Of a stretch of 5,556 bases of DNA, positions 1 through 5,556 are shown in pieces. The stretch lies in assembly GCA_030604165.1 (NCBI GenBank), contig JAUVWK010000212.1, positions 1 through 5,556 on the forward strand, in the 5' to 3' direction. This DNA comes from Alphaproteobacteria bacterium (GTDB lineage: Bacteria > Pseudomonadota > Alphaproteobacteria > UBA828). Each line of letters opens with the position of its first letter. The stretch's first letter is position 1. The notes under the pieces were generated by a model. The model saw only the letters and a program-made list of their open reading frames with translations, was not told the origin of the DNA and did not search any database. A program made the position numbers and the translations under genes.

Positions 1-527
1 AAGGTCGGCGCGCCGAAGACGTTGCGCGCGATCGCCTGCTCGGTATTGGCTTGGAAGGCGTCCGTGACGGCGGCGCTGTCGATTTGCCCGCTCAACGCCT
101 TGCCGTCGAGCCCGCAACCCCCGGCGACCGCCGCCAGCGTCTCGGAGTCGTCGATATCGCGCTCCTCGGCCCAGCAGGCGCGCATCAGCGCGAACGCCAG
201 ACCGTCCACCGCGTGGCCCGCCTGCTGCGCGGCGATCACCAGGCGCGCGGCCTTGTCCTGCGGCACCGGAAAATATTTGGGCTCCAGGGTCAAATCCATG
301 CCGAGCCGTGCCCGCCAACGCCCGAGCTCGTTCATGCGGTTGGCTTGGTGTTGCCGGGAGCGGTCTTTGAGGTTTTTCACCCCCGCCGCGGCGAACACCT
401 GCGGGTGATCCATGGGGATGAAGTTGATCGCGGCGCCGGCGCGCTGGGCGAGCTCGCGCAGCCGCGGTTGCGCCAGATAGGTCCAAGGCGAGGACAAGAA
501 AATATAGTGATCGATGATCTTGCTCAT
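1..527 (-). CDS. 2-hydroxychromene-2-carboxylate isomerase / kappa-class GST-like (DsbA-fold) protein, 3' end outside window
   Basis: The first 175 residues of a thioredoxin/DsbA-fold protein of the HCCA isomerase (NahD-like) family, cut off by the left window edge. Family members usually have about 200 residues, so roughly 25-30 are missing. The N-terminus has the family's F-x-S-S-P-W-x-Y-L segment (residues 10-18). Ser13, just before Pro14, aligns with the glutathione-activating serine of characterised members. PKYFPV (83-88) is the usual mid-protein motif, and NVFGAPT (169-175) is the cis-proline loop beside the active site. Characterised relatives isomerise 2-hydroxychromene-2-carboxylate with glutathione during naphthalene breakdown, but many genomic members lie outside any aromatic pathway and their substrate is unknown. 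The ATG at 525-527 is chosen because a strong GGAGG lies 6 bases upstream. It begins 20 bases after the sdhB stop, so it is probably the last gene of the sdh transcript. Family is confident; substrate is not known. Confidence 0.88.
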   Translation of the reverse strand, partial: MSKIIDHYIFLSSPWTYLAQPRLRELAQRAGAAINFIPMDHPQVFAAAGVKNLKDRSRQHQANRMNELGRWRARLGMDLTLEPKYFPVPQDKAARLVIAAQQAGHAVDGLAFALMRACWAEERDIDDSETLAAVAGGCGLDGKALSGQIDSAAVTDAFQANTEQAIARNVFGAPT

Positions 528-547
528 GGCTCTCCTCCCGCGCTCCG

Positions 548-1330
548 CTAGCCGCTGCGTTGCAGCATCAGCTTCTTGATTTCGCCGATCGCTTGGGCCG
601 GATTGAGCCCCTTCGGGCAGGTCTTGGTGCAGTTCATGATGGTGTGGCAGCGATAGAGCCGAAACGGGTCTTCCAACGTATCCAAGCGTTCGCCCGCCGC
701 CTCGTCGCGGCTATCGACGAGCCAGCGATAGGTCTGCAGCAGGATGGCCGGCCCCAGATAGCGCTCGCCATTCCACCAATAGCTCGGGCAGGCGGTCGAG
801 CAACAGGCGCACAGGATGCATTCGTAAAGCCCGTCGAGCTTGGCCCTATCGTCCTGGCTTTGCAGGCGCTCGCCGTTCGCGGGCGCCGGGGTGTCGGCCT
901 TGAGCCAGGGCTCGATCAAGGCGTACTGCGCGTAAAAGTTGGCCATATCCGGCACCAGGTCCTTGACCACCGCCATGTGGGGCAGGGGATAGATCTTCAC
1001 GTCGCCCCTGACCTCGTCCAACGGCTTGGTGCAGGCCAGCGTGTTGGTGCCGTCGACGTTCATGGCGCAGGAGCCGCAGATTCCCTCGCGGCACGAGCGC
1101 CGAAAGGTCAGCGTGGAATCCATTTCGCTTTTCACTTTGATCAAGGCGTCCAGCACCATCGGCCCGCAGCTCGTCATGTCGACGTCGTAGCTGTCGAGGC
1201 GCGGGTTCTCGCCGCTGTCGGGGTCGTAGCGATAGATGCGAAGGCGCCGCGTCTTGCCGGCGCCCGCGGGCGCCGCGTGGTGCCGGCCTTTCTTGACTCT
1301 CGAATTCTTGGGCAACGCGAATTCAACCAT
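548..1330 (-). CDS. sdhB: Succinate dehydrogenase iron-sulfur subunit SdhB
   Basis: The 260-residue iron-sulfur subunit of complex II, which carries electrons from the SdhA flavin to ubiquinone on the cytoplasmic side of the inner membrane. The N-terminal ferredoxin domain binds [2Fe-2S] with Cys80, Cys85, Cys88 and Cys100. The third ligand is Cys, as in mitochondria, where E. coli has Asp. The C-terminal domain has Cys171, Cys174, Cys177 and Cys238 for [4Fe-4S], and Cys181, Cys228 and Cys234 for [3Fe-4S]. Pro182, Trp186 and His229 match the residues that line the quinone site in E. coli. Residues align with E. coli SdhB at a constant offset of 22 through the C-terminal domain, reflecting a longer, basic N-terminus (about residues 1-25). 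The ATG is preceded by AGAGGA at 1340-1345, 9 bases away. It starts 30 bases after the sdhA stop, in the same operon. Confidence 0.98.
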   Translation of the reverse strand: MVEFALPKNSRVKKGRHHAAPAGAGKTRRLRIYRYDPDSGENPRLDSYDVDMTSCGPMVLDALIKVKSEMDSTLTFRRSCREGICGSCAMNVDGTNTLACTKPLDEVRGDVKIYPLPHMAVVKDLVPDMANFYAQYALIEPWLKADTPAPANGERLQSQDDRAKLDGLYECILCACCSTACPSYWWNGERYLGPAILLQTYRWLVDSRDEAAGERLDTLEDPFRLYRCHTIMNCTKTCPKGLNPAQAIGEIKKLMLQRSG

Positions 1331-1360
1331 CTGGCAGCGTCCTCTGAGCCGAAGCGGTGC

Positions 1361-3160
1361 TCAATACACCCGCGGCTTGGGCGGGATCACCTCGATCTCG
1401 TTGCTCATCGTATAAAGATGCACCGGCCGATAATCGAGGCGCGGCGTTCCGGTATCGTCGCTCAGCCAGGCCACGGTGTGCTTCATCCAATGCTCGTCGT
1501 CGCGTTCGGCAAAGTCTTCGCGCGCGTGCGCGCCGCGGCTCTCCTCGCGGTTCAGCGCCGCGTGCAGGGCGACGGAGGACTGGCGCAGCAGATTGTCGAA
1601 CTCGATGGTTTCCACCAGATCGGAATTCCAGATCAGCGAGCGGTCGCCCACCTTGATGTCGTCGCGATAGGCGGTCCACAGCTTGGCGAGCTTGTCGACC
1701 CCTTGGCGCATGATCTCGCCGGTGCGGAAGACGCCGGCGTGGGTTTGCATCGTGCGCTGCATCTCGAGGCGTGCCTGGGCGGTGCCCGTGCCGCCATCGG
1801 CGTGGCGCAAACGGTCGAACCAGGCGAGGCACTTGTCGGCCGCGTCGCCCGGCAGCGGCGGGTGCGGCGCGCCGGGCCGCACCAGCTCGGCGGCGCGGTC
1901 GGCGGCGGCGCGGCCGAACACGACGAGATCGAGCAGCGAATTCGAGCCCAGCCGGTTCGAGCCATGCACCGAGACGCAGGCGCACTCGCCCACGGCCATG
2001 AGCCCGGGCACCACCGCGTCGGCGTCGCCGTTTTTGAGGGTCACCACCTCGGCGCGATAGTTGGTGGGAATGCCGCCCATATTGTAATGCACGGTCGGAA
2101 TCACCGGGATCGGCTCCTTGGCCGCATCCACCCCGGCGAAGATCTTGGCCGTCTCCGTGATGCCCGGCAGCCGCGATTCGAGCACCTCGGCGCCCAAATG
2201 ATCGAGCTTGAGCAGGAGATGGTCTTTCTCGGGCCCGATGCCGCGGCCCTCGCGAATCTCGATCGTCATGGAGCGGCTGACCACGTCGCGCGAGGCCAGA
2301 TCCTTGGCCTGCGGCGCATAGCGTTCCATGAAGCGCTCACCCTCGGAGTTGAGCAGGTAGCCGCCCTCGCCACGCGAGCCCTCGGTAATCAGACAGCCCA
2401 CGCCGTAGATGCCGGTGGGGTGAAACTGGATGAACTCCATGTCCTGCAGCGGCAGGCCGGCGCGCAGCGCCATGGCGTTGCCGTCGCCGGTGCAGGTATG
2501 GGCCGAGGTGCAGGAGAAATAGGTTCGGCCATAGCCGCCGGTCGCCACAATCACCATGTGGGCGCGGAACAGGTGGAACGTGCCGTCGTCGAGATTCCAG
2601 GCCAATACGCCGCGGCACGCGCCCGCATCGTCCATGATCAGATCGAGCGCGAAATACTCGATGAAGAACGCGGCATCCTGGCTGAGCGACTGCTGATAGA
2701 GCGCGTGCAGCATGGCATGACCGGTACGGTCGGCCGCGGCGCAAGTTCTCCGCGCCGGCGGGCCCTCGCCGAAACGCGTGGTCATGCCGCCGAAGGCGCG
2801 TTGATAGATCTTGCCCTCCTCGGTGCGCGAGAACGGCACGCCATAGTGCTCCAGCTCGATCACGGCCGCAGGCGCGGTCTTGCACATAAACTCGATGGCG
2901 TCCTGGTCGCCGAGCCAGTCCGAGCCCTTGACCGTGTCGTACATGTGCCAGCGCCAGTCGTCCTCGTGCATGTTGCCGAGCGCGGCCGAGATGCCGCCTT
3001 GGGCGGCGACGGTGTGGCTGCGGGTCGGGAACAGCTTGGTCACGCAGGCGGTCTTGAGACCGTGCTGGGCGAGCCCCACGGTGGCGCGCAAGCCCGCGCC
3101 GCCGGCGCCGACCACGACCACGTCGTAGTTGTGTTCGGTAATCGGATATGCGTCAGCCAT
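1361..3160 (-). CDS. sdhA: Succinate dehydrogenase flavoprotein subunit SdhA
   Basis: The 599-residue catalytic subunit of complex II (E. coli SdhA has 588), oxidising succinate to fumarate in the TCA cycle. The Rossmann dinucleotide motif GAGGAG is at residues 18-23. His49 in the SHT-AAQGG segment is the expected site of covalent FAD attachment. Dicarboxylate-binding and catalytic residues are all present: His247 (HPTG), Thr259-Glu260, the general acid Arg291, His358 and Arg403. The RTCAAADRTGHAM stretch (138-150) is typical of alphaproteobacterial and mitochondrial SdhA. The C-terminal helical and capping region ends with IPPKPRVY. The start ATG at 3158-3160 has GAGGA at 3170-3174. That Shine-Dalgarno sequence lies within the last codons of sdhD, and only 6 bases separate the two genes, so translation is probably coupled. 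No truncation or frameshift is seen. An SdhE flavinylation factor is not encoded in this window. Confidence 0.99.
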   Translation of the reverse strand: MADAYPITEHNYDVVVVGAGGAGLRATVGLAQHGLKTACVTKLFPTRSHTVAAQGGISAALGNMHEDDWRWHMYDTVKGSDWLGDQDAIEFMCKTAPAAVIELEHYGVPFSRTEEGKIYQRAFGGMTTRFGEGPPARRTCAAADRTGHAMLHALYQQSLSQDAAFFIEYFALDLIMDDAGACRGVLAWNLDDGTFHLFRAHMVIVATGGYGRTYFSCTSAHTCTGDGNAMALRAGLPLQDMEFIQFHPTGIYGVGCLITEGSRGEGGYLLNSEGERFMERYAPQAKDLASRDVVSRSMTIEIREGRGIGPEKDHLLLKLDHLGAEVLESRLPGITETAKIFAGVDAAKEPIPVIPTVHYNMGGIPTNYRAEVVTLKNGDADAVVPGLMAVGECACVSVHGSNRLGSNSLLDLVVFGRAAADRAAELVRPGAPHPPLPGDAADKCLAWFDRLRHADGGTGTAQARLEMQRTMQTHAGVFRTGEIMRQGVDKLAKLWTAYRDDIKVGDRSLIWNSDLVETIEFDNLLRQSSVALHAALNREESRGAHAREDFAERDDEHWMKHTVAWLSDDTGTPRLDYRPVHLYTMSNEIEVIPPKPRVY

Positions 3161-3166
3161 GGCCGG

Positions 3167-3553
3167 TTATCCTCGCAGCGCCACGACCACGACCGCATAG
3201 ACCGAGGCCAGCCCGAACACCAGGCTGGCCAGCGTCAGCTTGATCAGCAGGGTCCATTTGATCAGCTTGTGGTGCACATAGTCCTCGATCACGGTCTGCA
3301 CGCCGAGTTGCAGGTGATAGAAGGTGGCGCCAATGAACAGAATCATCAGAATCGCCGCGACCGGGCCGGAGAGCCAATCGGCGAAGGCGGCGTAGCCGGC
3401 GCCGCCGATCACCAGCCACCAGATCGAGGCCACGAACCAGAGCGAGAGCGGCACCAGCAGCAGGGCGGTGAGGCGCTGCCACCACCAATGATGCGTGCCA
3501 TCCTTGGCGGAGCCGAAGCCGCGGGCGCGGGCGAGGGGCGTTTGGATGCGCAT
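3167..3553 (-). CDS. sdhD: Succinate dehydrogenase hydrophobic membrane anchor subunit SdhD
   Basis: A 128-residue membrane anchor of complex II. It has a short polar N-terminus, then three hydrophobic segments at about 27-52, 62-85 and 99-125, the usual three-helix layout. His80 in the YHLQLG segment aligns with the SdhD heme b ligand of E. coli (His71). Asp91-Tyr92 of the EDYVH motif align with Asp82-Tyr83, the tyrosine being part of the ubiquinone pocket. The reading frame stays open far upstream through sdhC. The ATG at 3551-3553 is chosen because it follows the sdhC stop by 8 bases, because GAGG at 3560-3563 is 6 bases upstream (overlapping the sdhC TGA), and because it gives the normal family length. 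SdhD sequences diverge strongly, so the identification rests on position, topology and the His/Asp-Tyr pattern, which agree well. Confidence 0.95.
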   Translation of the reverse strand: MRIQTPLARARGFGSAKDGTHHWWWQRLTALLLVPLSLWFVASIWWLVIGGAGYAAFADWLSGPVAAILMILFIGATFYHLQLGVQTVIEDYVHHKLIKWTLLIKLTLASLVFGLASVYAVVVVALRG

Positions 3554-3561
3554 GGCTTGCC

Positions 3562-3957
3562 TCACCGCGTGAAATAGAAGGCGAGACCGATGCCCCACGA
3601 CAGCCCGGTGAGGCCAAGCGAGGCCAGCACCATGAGCACGCCCGAGGCATAGGTGGCGCGCATCGAATAGCCGAGGCCGGCATCCCAGAACATGTGCCGG
3701 ACACCGTTGCAGAGGTGATAGAACAGGCAAAACGACCAGGCGGCGAGCAGCGCGTAGCCGAGCCACGAGGTCAGGAACCACTCCGACCAGGCGTAATATT
3801 TTGGGCCCGCGGCGGCGGTCAGCAGCCAGCAGGTCAGCATCGCCGCGCCAAGGCCGAGAAACACCCCGGTCATGCGGTGGAGGATCGAAAGGACGGAGGT
3901 GAGCTGCGGCCGATAGATTTGCAGGTGGGGTGACAGCGGGCGGTCTTGATGGGCCAT
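3562..3957 (-). CDS. sdhC: Succinate dehydrogenase cytochrome b556 subunit SdhC
   Basis: A 131-residue membrane anchor that, with SdhD, holds heme b and the quinone site of complex II. The N-terminal RPLSPHLQIYRP (6-17) followed by SILHRMTG (24-31) is the classic SdhC signature. Ser24 and Arg28 match E. coli Ser27 and Arg31 of the ubiquinone pocket. Three membrane helices are seen at about 31-50, 64-88 and 105-128. His81 in the YHLCNGVRHMFWD segment aligns with the axial heme ligand His84 of E. coli, and His88 matches the second conserved histidine of that motif. The ATG at 3955-3957 has GGGGAG at 3967-3972, 9 bases upstream. It is the first gene of the sdhCDAB operon and follows the leader region with the predicted promoter. 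Confidence 0.97.
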   Translation of the reverse strand: MAHQDRPLSPHLQIYRPQLTSVLSILHRMTGVFLGLGAAMLTCWLLTAAAGPKYYAWSEWFLTSWLGYALLAAWSFCLFYHLCNGVRHMFWDAGLGYSMRATYASGVLMVLASLGLTGLSWGIGLAFYFTR

Positions 3958-3982
3958 CTGTTCTTGCTCCCCGACATGGGCG

Positions 3983-4005
3983 GCACGCGGCCTTGGGCGG
4001 CGTGC
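3983..4005 (-). promoter_or_regulatory. Stem-loop in the 5' leader of the sdhCDAB mRNA
   Basis: An imperfect inverted repeat: gcacgc (3983-3988) pairs with gcgtgc (4000-4005). Inside it, after one unpaired G on each side as read on the plus strand (C·C in the transcript), gcc (3990-3992) pairs with ggc (3996-3998) around a three-base loop. On the transcript it would be a 9-pair stem ending 25 bases before the sdhC start codon and 10 bases before the Shine-Dalgarno GGGGAG. No run of U follows, so it is not an intrinsic terminator for the upstream gene. It may affect stability or translation of the sdh message. In DNA this GC-rich it could also be coincidence. Confidence 0.4.
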
Positions 4006-4009
4006 GACG

Positions 4010-4021
4010 CGGCGCGCGCCG
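4010..4021. repeat. 12-base perfect palindrome near the predicted sdh transcription start
   Basis: CGGCGCGCGCCG reads identically on both strands. It sits just downstream of the predicted -10 element, about where transcription of sdhC would begin. Such a position would suit an operator or a very short hairpin at the mRNA 5' end. The sequence is all G and C in a very GC-rich genome, so chance is a real alternative and no known regulator site is recognised. Confidence 0.3.
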
Positions 4022-4028
4022 AGGCGGA

Positions 4029-4057
4029 ATTTGATACCCTTCGCCCGAGGCAGTCAA
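4029..4057 (-). promoter_or_regulatory. Predicted sigma-70-type promoter of sdhCDAB
   Basis: On the minus strand TTGACT (4052-4057) matches the -35 consensus at 5 of 6 positions. Seventeen bases downstream, TCAAAT (4029-4034) matches the -10 consensus at 4 of 6. An alternative -10, TATCAA (4031-4036), would have a shorter 15-base spacer. This is the only relatively AT-rich patch in the gap between the TPR gene and sdhC. It would give a leader of about 65 bases. It is a prediction from pattern only; read-through from the upstream gene cannot be excluded. Confidence 0.45.
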
Positions 4058-4076
4058 CGACAATGGCTATGGCGGG

Positions 4077-5495
4077 CTATGGGGCGCGGATTTGGGCGCT
4101 CTTGACGAGGTCTTCGAGCGCTTCGGCGACTCGGGCGAAGACATCTTGCCAAGCGCCGAAGCGATCTTGGCGGAACAGGCGCGCCGAGGGATACCACGGG
4201 CTATCCTGGCGGCCGTGCAGCCAACGCCAATCCGGCGTGTAAGGCAGCACCAGCCAAACCGGCTTGCCCAGCGCGCCGGCGAGGTGGGCCGCCGCGGTAT
4301 CCACGCTGACGACCAGGTCGAGCGCATCGATGGCGGCCGCGGTGGCCGCGAAATCGTCGAGTTGCGGGCTCAGATCGTGCACCAGGCCGGCGACGCCCAG
4401 GGCCCCGAGGTCGGCCGCGCGCGGGCCTACTTGAAGACCGAAAAAGCGCACCCCGGCGAGCCCCAGCAGCTCGATAAAGGGCTCCAGGCCCGCGCTGCGG
4501 TTGCGGTCGTTCCTGTGGCTCGGTTTGCCGGCCCAAACGATACCCACCTTGAGACCGTCGCCCGACGCCGCGACCCGGCGCCCCGCTTCGCTGGCCGTGC
4601 CGGCGGCTGGCGCCAGGTAACGCACCGGTGCCGGAATGCTTTCGAGGGTGGTCTCGAAGATCCGCGGCAGGCTGAGCAGCGGCGCGTGCAAGGCGAACGC
4701 CGGCAGCGACGCGCCGCGCGCCACCACCCGCGCCACGCCGGCGACGCCCGCCAACAGTTCCGTTAGCGGCGCCTGGCATTCGAGCACCACTTGCCCGCCG
4801 CGCTCGGCCACGAGCGGGGCGTAGCGCACGAAATGGATGGTATCGCCCAGGCCCTGCTCCGCGTGGAGCAGAATGGTCCGGCCTTGCAACGCGGCGCCGT
4901 CCCACATCGGCGCGGCGAAATCGCGCGGTGGGTTCTCCTTGAGCCGCCAATGCCATTCATAGGCCGCGAAGCCGCGCGCCAGGTCGCCGCCGGCCAGCCA
5001 GGCGAGCGCCCGGTCCCAGTGGGCGTCAACGTGATCGGGCCGCAGTTGAACCACCCGGTTGAGGCAGTCGAGCGCGGGCCGGATGGCGTGCTTGTCCTTG
5101 AGCACGAGCCCGAGATTGTAGTGGGCCTCGACATAGTCGGGATCGAGCGCCAGCGCGGCGCGGTGGCTGGCCTCCGCCGCGTCGAGCCGGCCGAGCGCGC
5201 GCAGCGCGTTGCCGAGGTTGGAATGCGTGCCATGATCGTCGGGCTTGAGCGCGATGGCGCGCCGGTAGCAGGCGACGGCCGCGGCGAACTGCCCGCGGGC
5301 GCGCAGCGCCACGCCGAGGTTGTTATAAAGCTGGGCGCGGCCGGGCTCGAGCTCGACGGCGCGGACATAGCCGGCGATCGCCTCGTCGAGCCGGCCCTGG
5401 CGATGCAGCTCGGTGGCGCGCGTAAAGGTCTCGTCGGCCTGTTTCGCCCGCGCGTCGATGGGGCGCTCTGTCGCTGCCGGTGCGGTTTTCGCCAC
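4077..5495 (-). CDS. TPR protein with C-terminal glycosyltransferase family 9-like domain
   Basis: A 472-residue, apparently cytoplasmic protein; no signal peptide or membrane helix is seen. Five consecutive 34-residue tetratricopeptide units occupy about 20-53, 54-87, 88-121, 122-155 and 156-189, with clear YNNLGVAL, HSNLGNAL and HYNLGLVL helices. The C-terminal part resembles the GT-B fold of heptosyltransferase-like GT9 proteins. It has EQGLGDTIHFVRYAPL (213-228), GIVWAGKPSHRND (318-330), and SVDTAAAHLAGALGKPVWL (397-415) followed by PYTPDWRWL and DSPWYP. Proteins of this architecture are common in Alphaproteobacteria and are annotated as TPR-containing glycosyltransferases; donor and acceptor are unknown. 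The start is GTG (5493-5495). An in-frame TAG at 5508-5510 rules out a longer start, and no in-frame ATG occurs before residue 197. The ribosome site is weak (GGGG about 8 bases upstream). It shares strand with sdhCDAB, but there is no evident functional link. Confidence 0.85.
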   Translation of the reverse strand: MAKTAPAATERPIDARAKQADETFTRATELHRQGRLDEAIAGYVRAVELEPGRAQLYNNLGVALRARGQFAAAVACYRRAIALKPDDHGTHSNLGNALRALGRLDAAEASHRAALALDPDYVEAHYNLGLVLKDKHAIRPALDCLNRVVQLRPDHVDAHWDRALAWLAGGDLARGFAAYEWHWRLKENPPRDFAAPMWDGAALQGRTILLHAEQGLGDTIHFVRYAPLVAERGGQVVLECQAPLTELLAGVAGVARVVARGASLPAFALHAPLLSLPRIFETTLESIPAPVRYLAPAAGTASEAGRRVAASGDGLKVGIVWAGKPSHRNDRNRSAGLEPFIELLGLAGVRFFGLQVGPRAADLGALGVAGLVHDLSPQLDDFAATAAAIDALDLVVSVDTAAAHLAGALGKPVWLVLPYTPDWRWLHGRQDSPWYPSARLFRQDRFGAWQDVFARVAEALEDLVKSAQIRAP

Positions 5496-5556
5496 GGCGT
5501 GCCCCGGCTAGTGGATAAAATCTAACATACGGTGCCCATACGATCCCCTATCCCGG
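5496..5556 (-). other. Upstream edge of the TPR gene; possible C-terminal tail of a preceding gene
   Basis: This short stretch contains an unusually AT-rich patch (5511-5525). On the minus strand a frame is open from the window edge (5555) for 15 codons, ending in HRMLDFIH and a TAG at 5508-5510. That could be the end of a preceding gene, 12 bases from the TPR start. The piece is too short to identify. The AT-rich patch could instead be a -10 region, but no convincing -35 element accompanies it. Confidence 0.2.

Noticed and set aside
560..3577. A plus-strand frame open for about 1005 codons, opposite sdhB, sdhA and part of sdhD
   Set aside because: It lies antisense to genes with complete catalytic motifs, shows no recognisable domain, and is rich in Ala, Gly, Arg, His and Val as expected of the complement of GC-rich codons. 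Long antisense open frames are a known artefact of high-GC coding DNA.
3957..3977. Leader peptide starting at the upstream ATG (3975-3977)
   Set aside because: It is out of frame with sdhC, has no ribosome-binding site of its own, and shows no peptide pattern suggestive of attenuation.
3983..4005. Intrinsic terminator for the TPR gene
   Set aside because: The stem is not followed by a run of T on the minus strand and lies downstream of the predicted sdh promoter, so a leader structure fits better.
3554..4063. Upstream extension of the sdhD frame, which stays open through sdhC to give 298 codons
   Set aside because: The extension overlaps sdhC in another frame, is low-complexity Arg/Pro/Ala-rich, and the internal ATG at 3553 has a proper ribosome site and gives normal SdhD length.
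4791..5525. A plus-strand frame of 244 codons opposite the TPR region
   Set aside because: It is the complement of the clear TPR repeats on the minus strand and has no recognisable motif.

Overview
The window carries a compact, minus-strand housekeeping locus from a GC-rich bacterium. It most likely comes from an alphaproteobacterium, perhaps Rhodospirillales-like. That placement is inference from the mitochondrial/alphaproteobacterial style of the SdhA and SdhB proteins, from the sdhC-sdhD-sdhA-sdhB gene order with short junctions, and from a TPR-glycosyltransferase protein of a type common in that class. No mobile element, CRISPR array, tRNA or rRNA is visible.

All genes read right to left. 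At the right is a 472-residue protein with five tetratricopeptide repeats followed by a glycosyltransferase-family-9-like domain (4077-5495, GTG start). A roughly 120-base gap follows (3958-4076). It holds a plausible sigma-70-type promoter, a 12-base perfect palindrome near the expected transcript start, and a stem-loop in the leader. Then comes the succinate dehydrogenase (respiratory complex II) operon: sdhC (cytochrome b556 subunit), sdhD (second membrane anchor), sdhA (flavoprotein) and sdhB (iron-sulfur subunit). The gaps between these genes are 8, 6 and 30 bases. Twenty bases after sdhB, with its own strong Shine-Dalgarno sequence, starts a 2-hydroxychromene-2-carboxylate isomerase / kappa-class GST-like gene that runs off the left edge of the window.

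The four Sdh proteins form one membrane-bound enzyme. SdhA oxidises succinate to fumarate on covalently bound FAD, SdhB passes electrons through three iron-sulfur clusters, and SdhC/SdhD hold heme b and the quinone site, reducing ubiquinone. Every catalytic, cluster-ligating and heme-ligating residue I looked for is present, so the operon looks intact and functional. The isomerase-like gene appears to be a distal cistron of the same transcript, but its metabolic link to complex II is not evident. I see no clearly undescribed system here. The points most worth a second look are the co-transcribed isomerase-like gene and the structured leader of the sdh operon.
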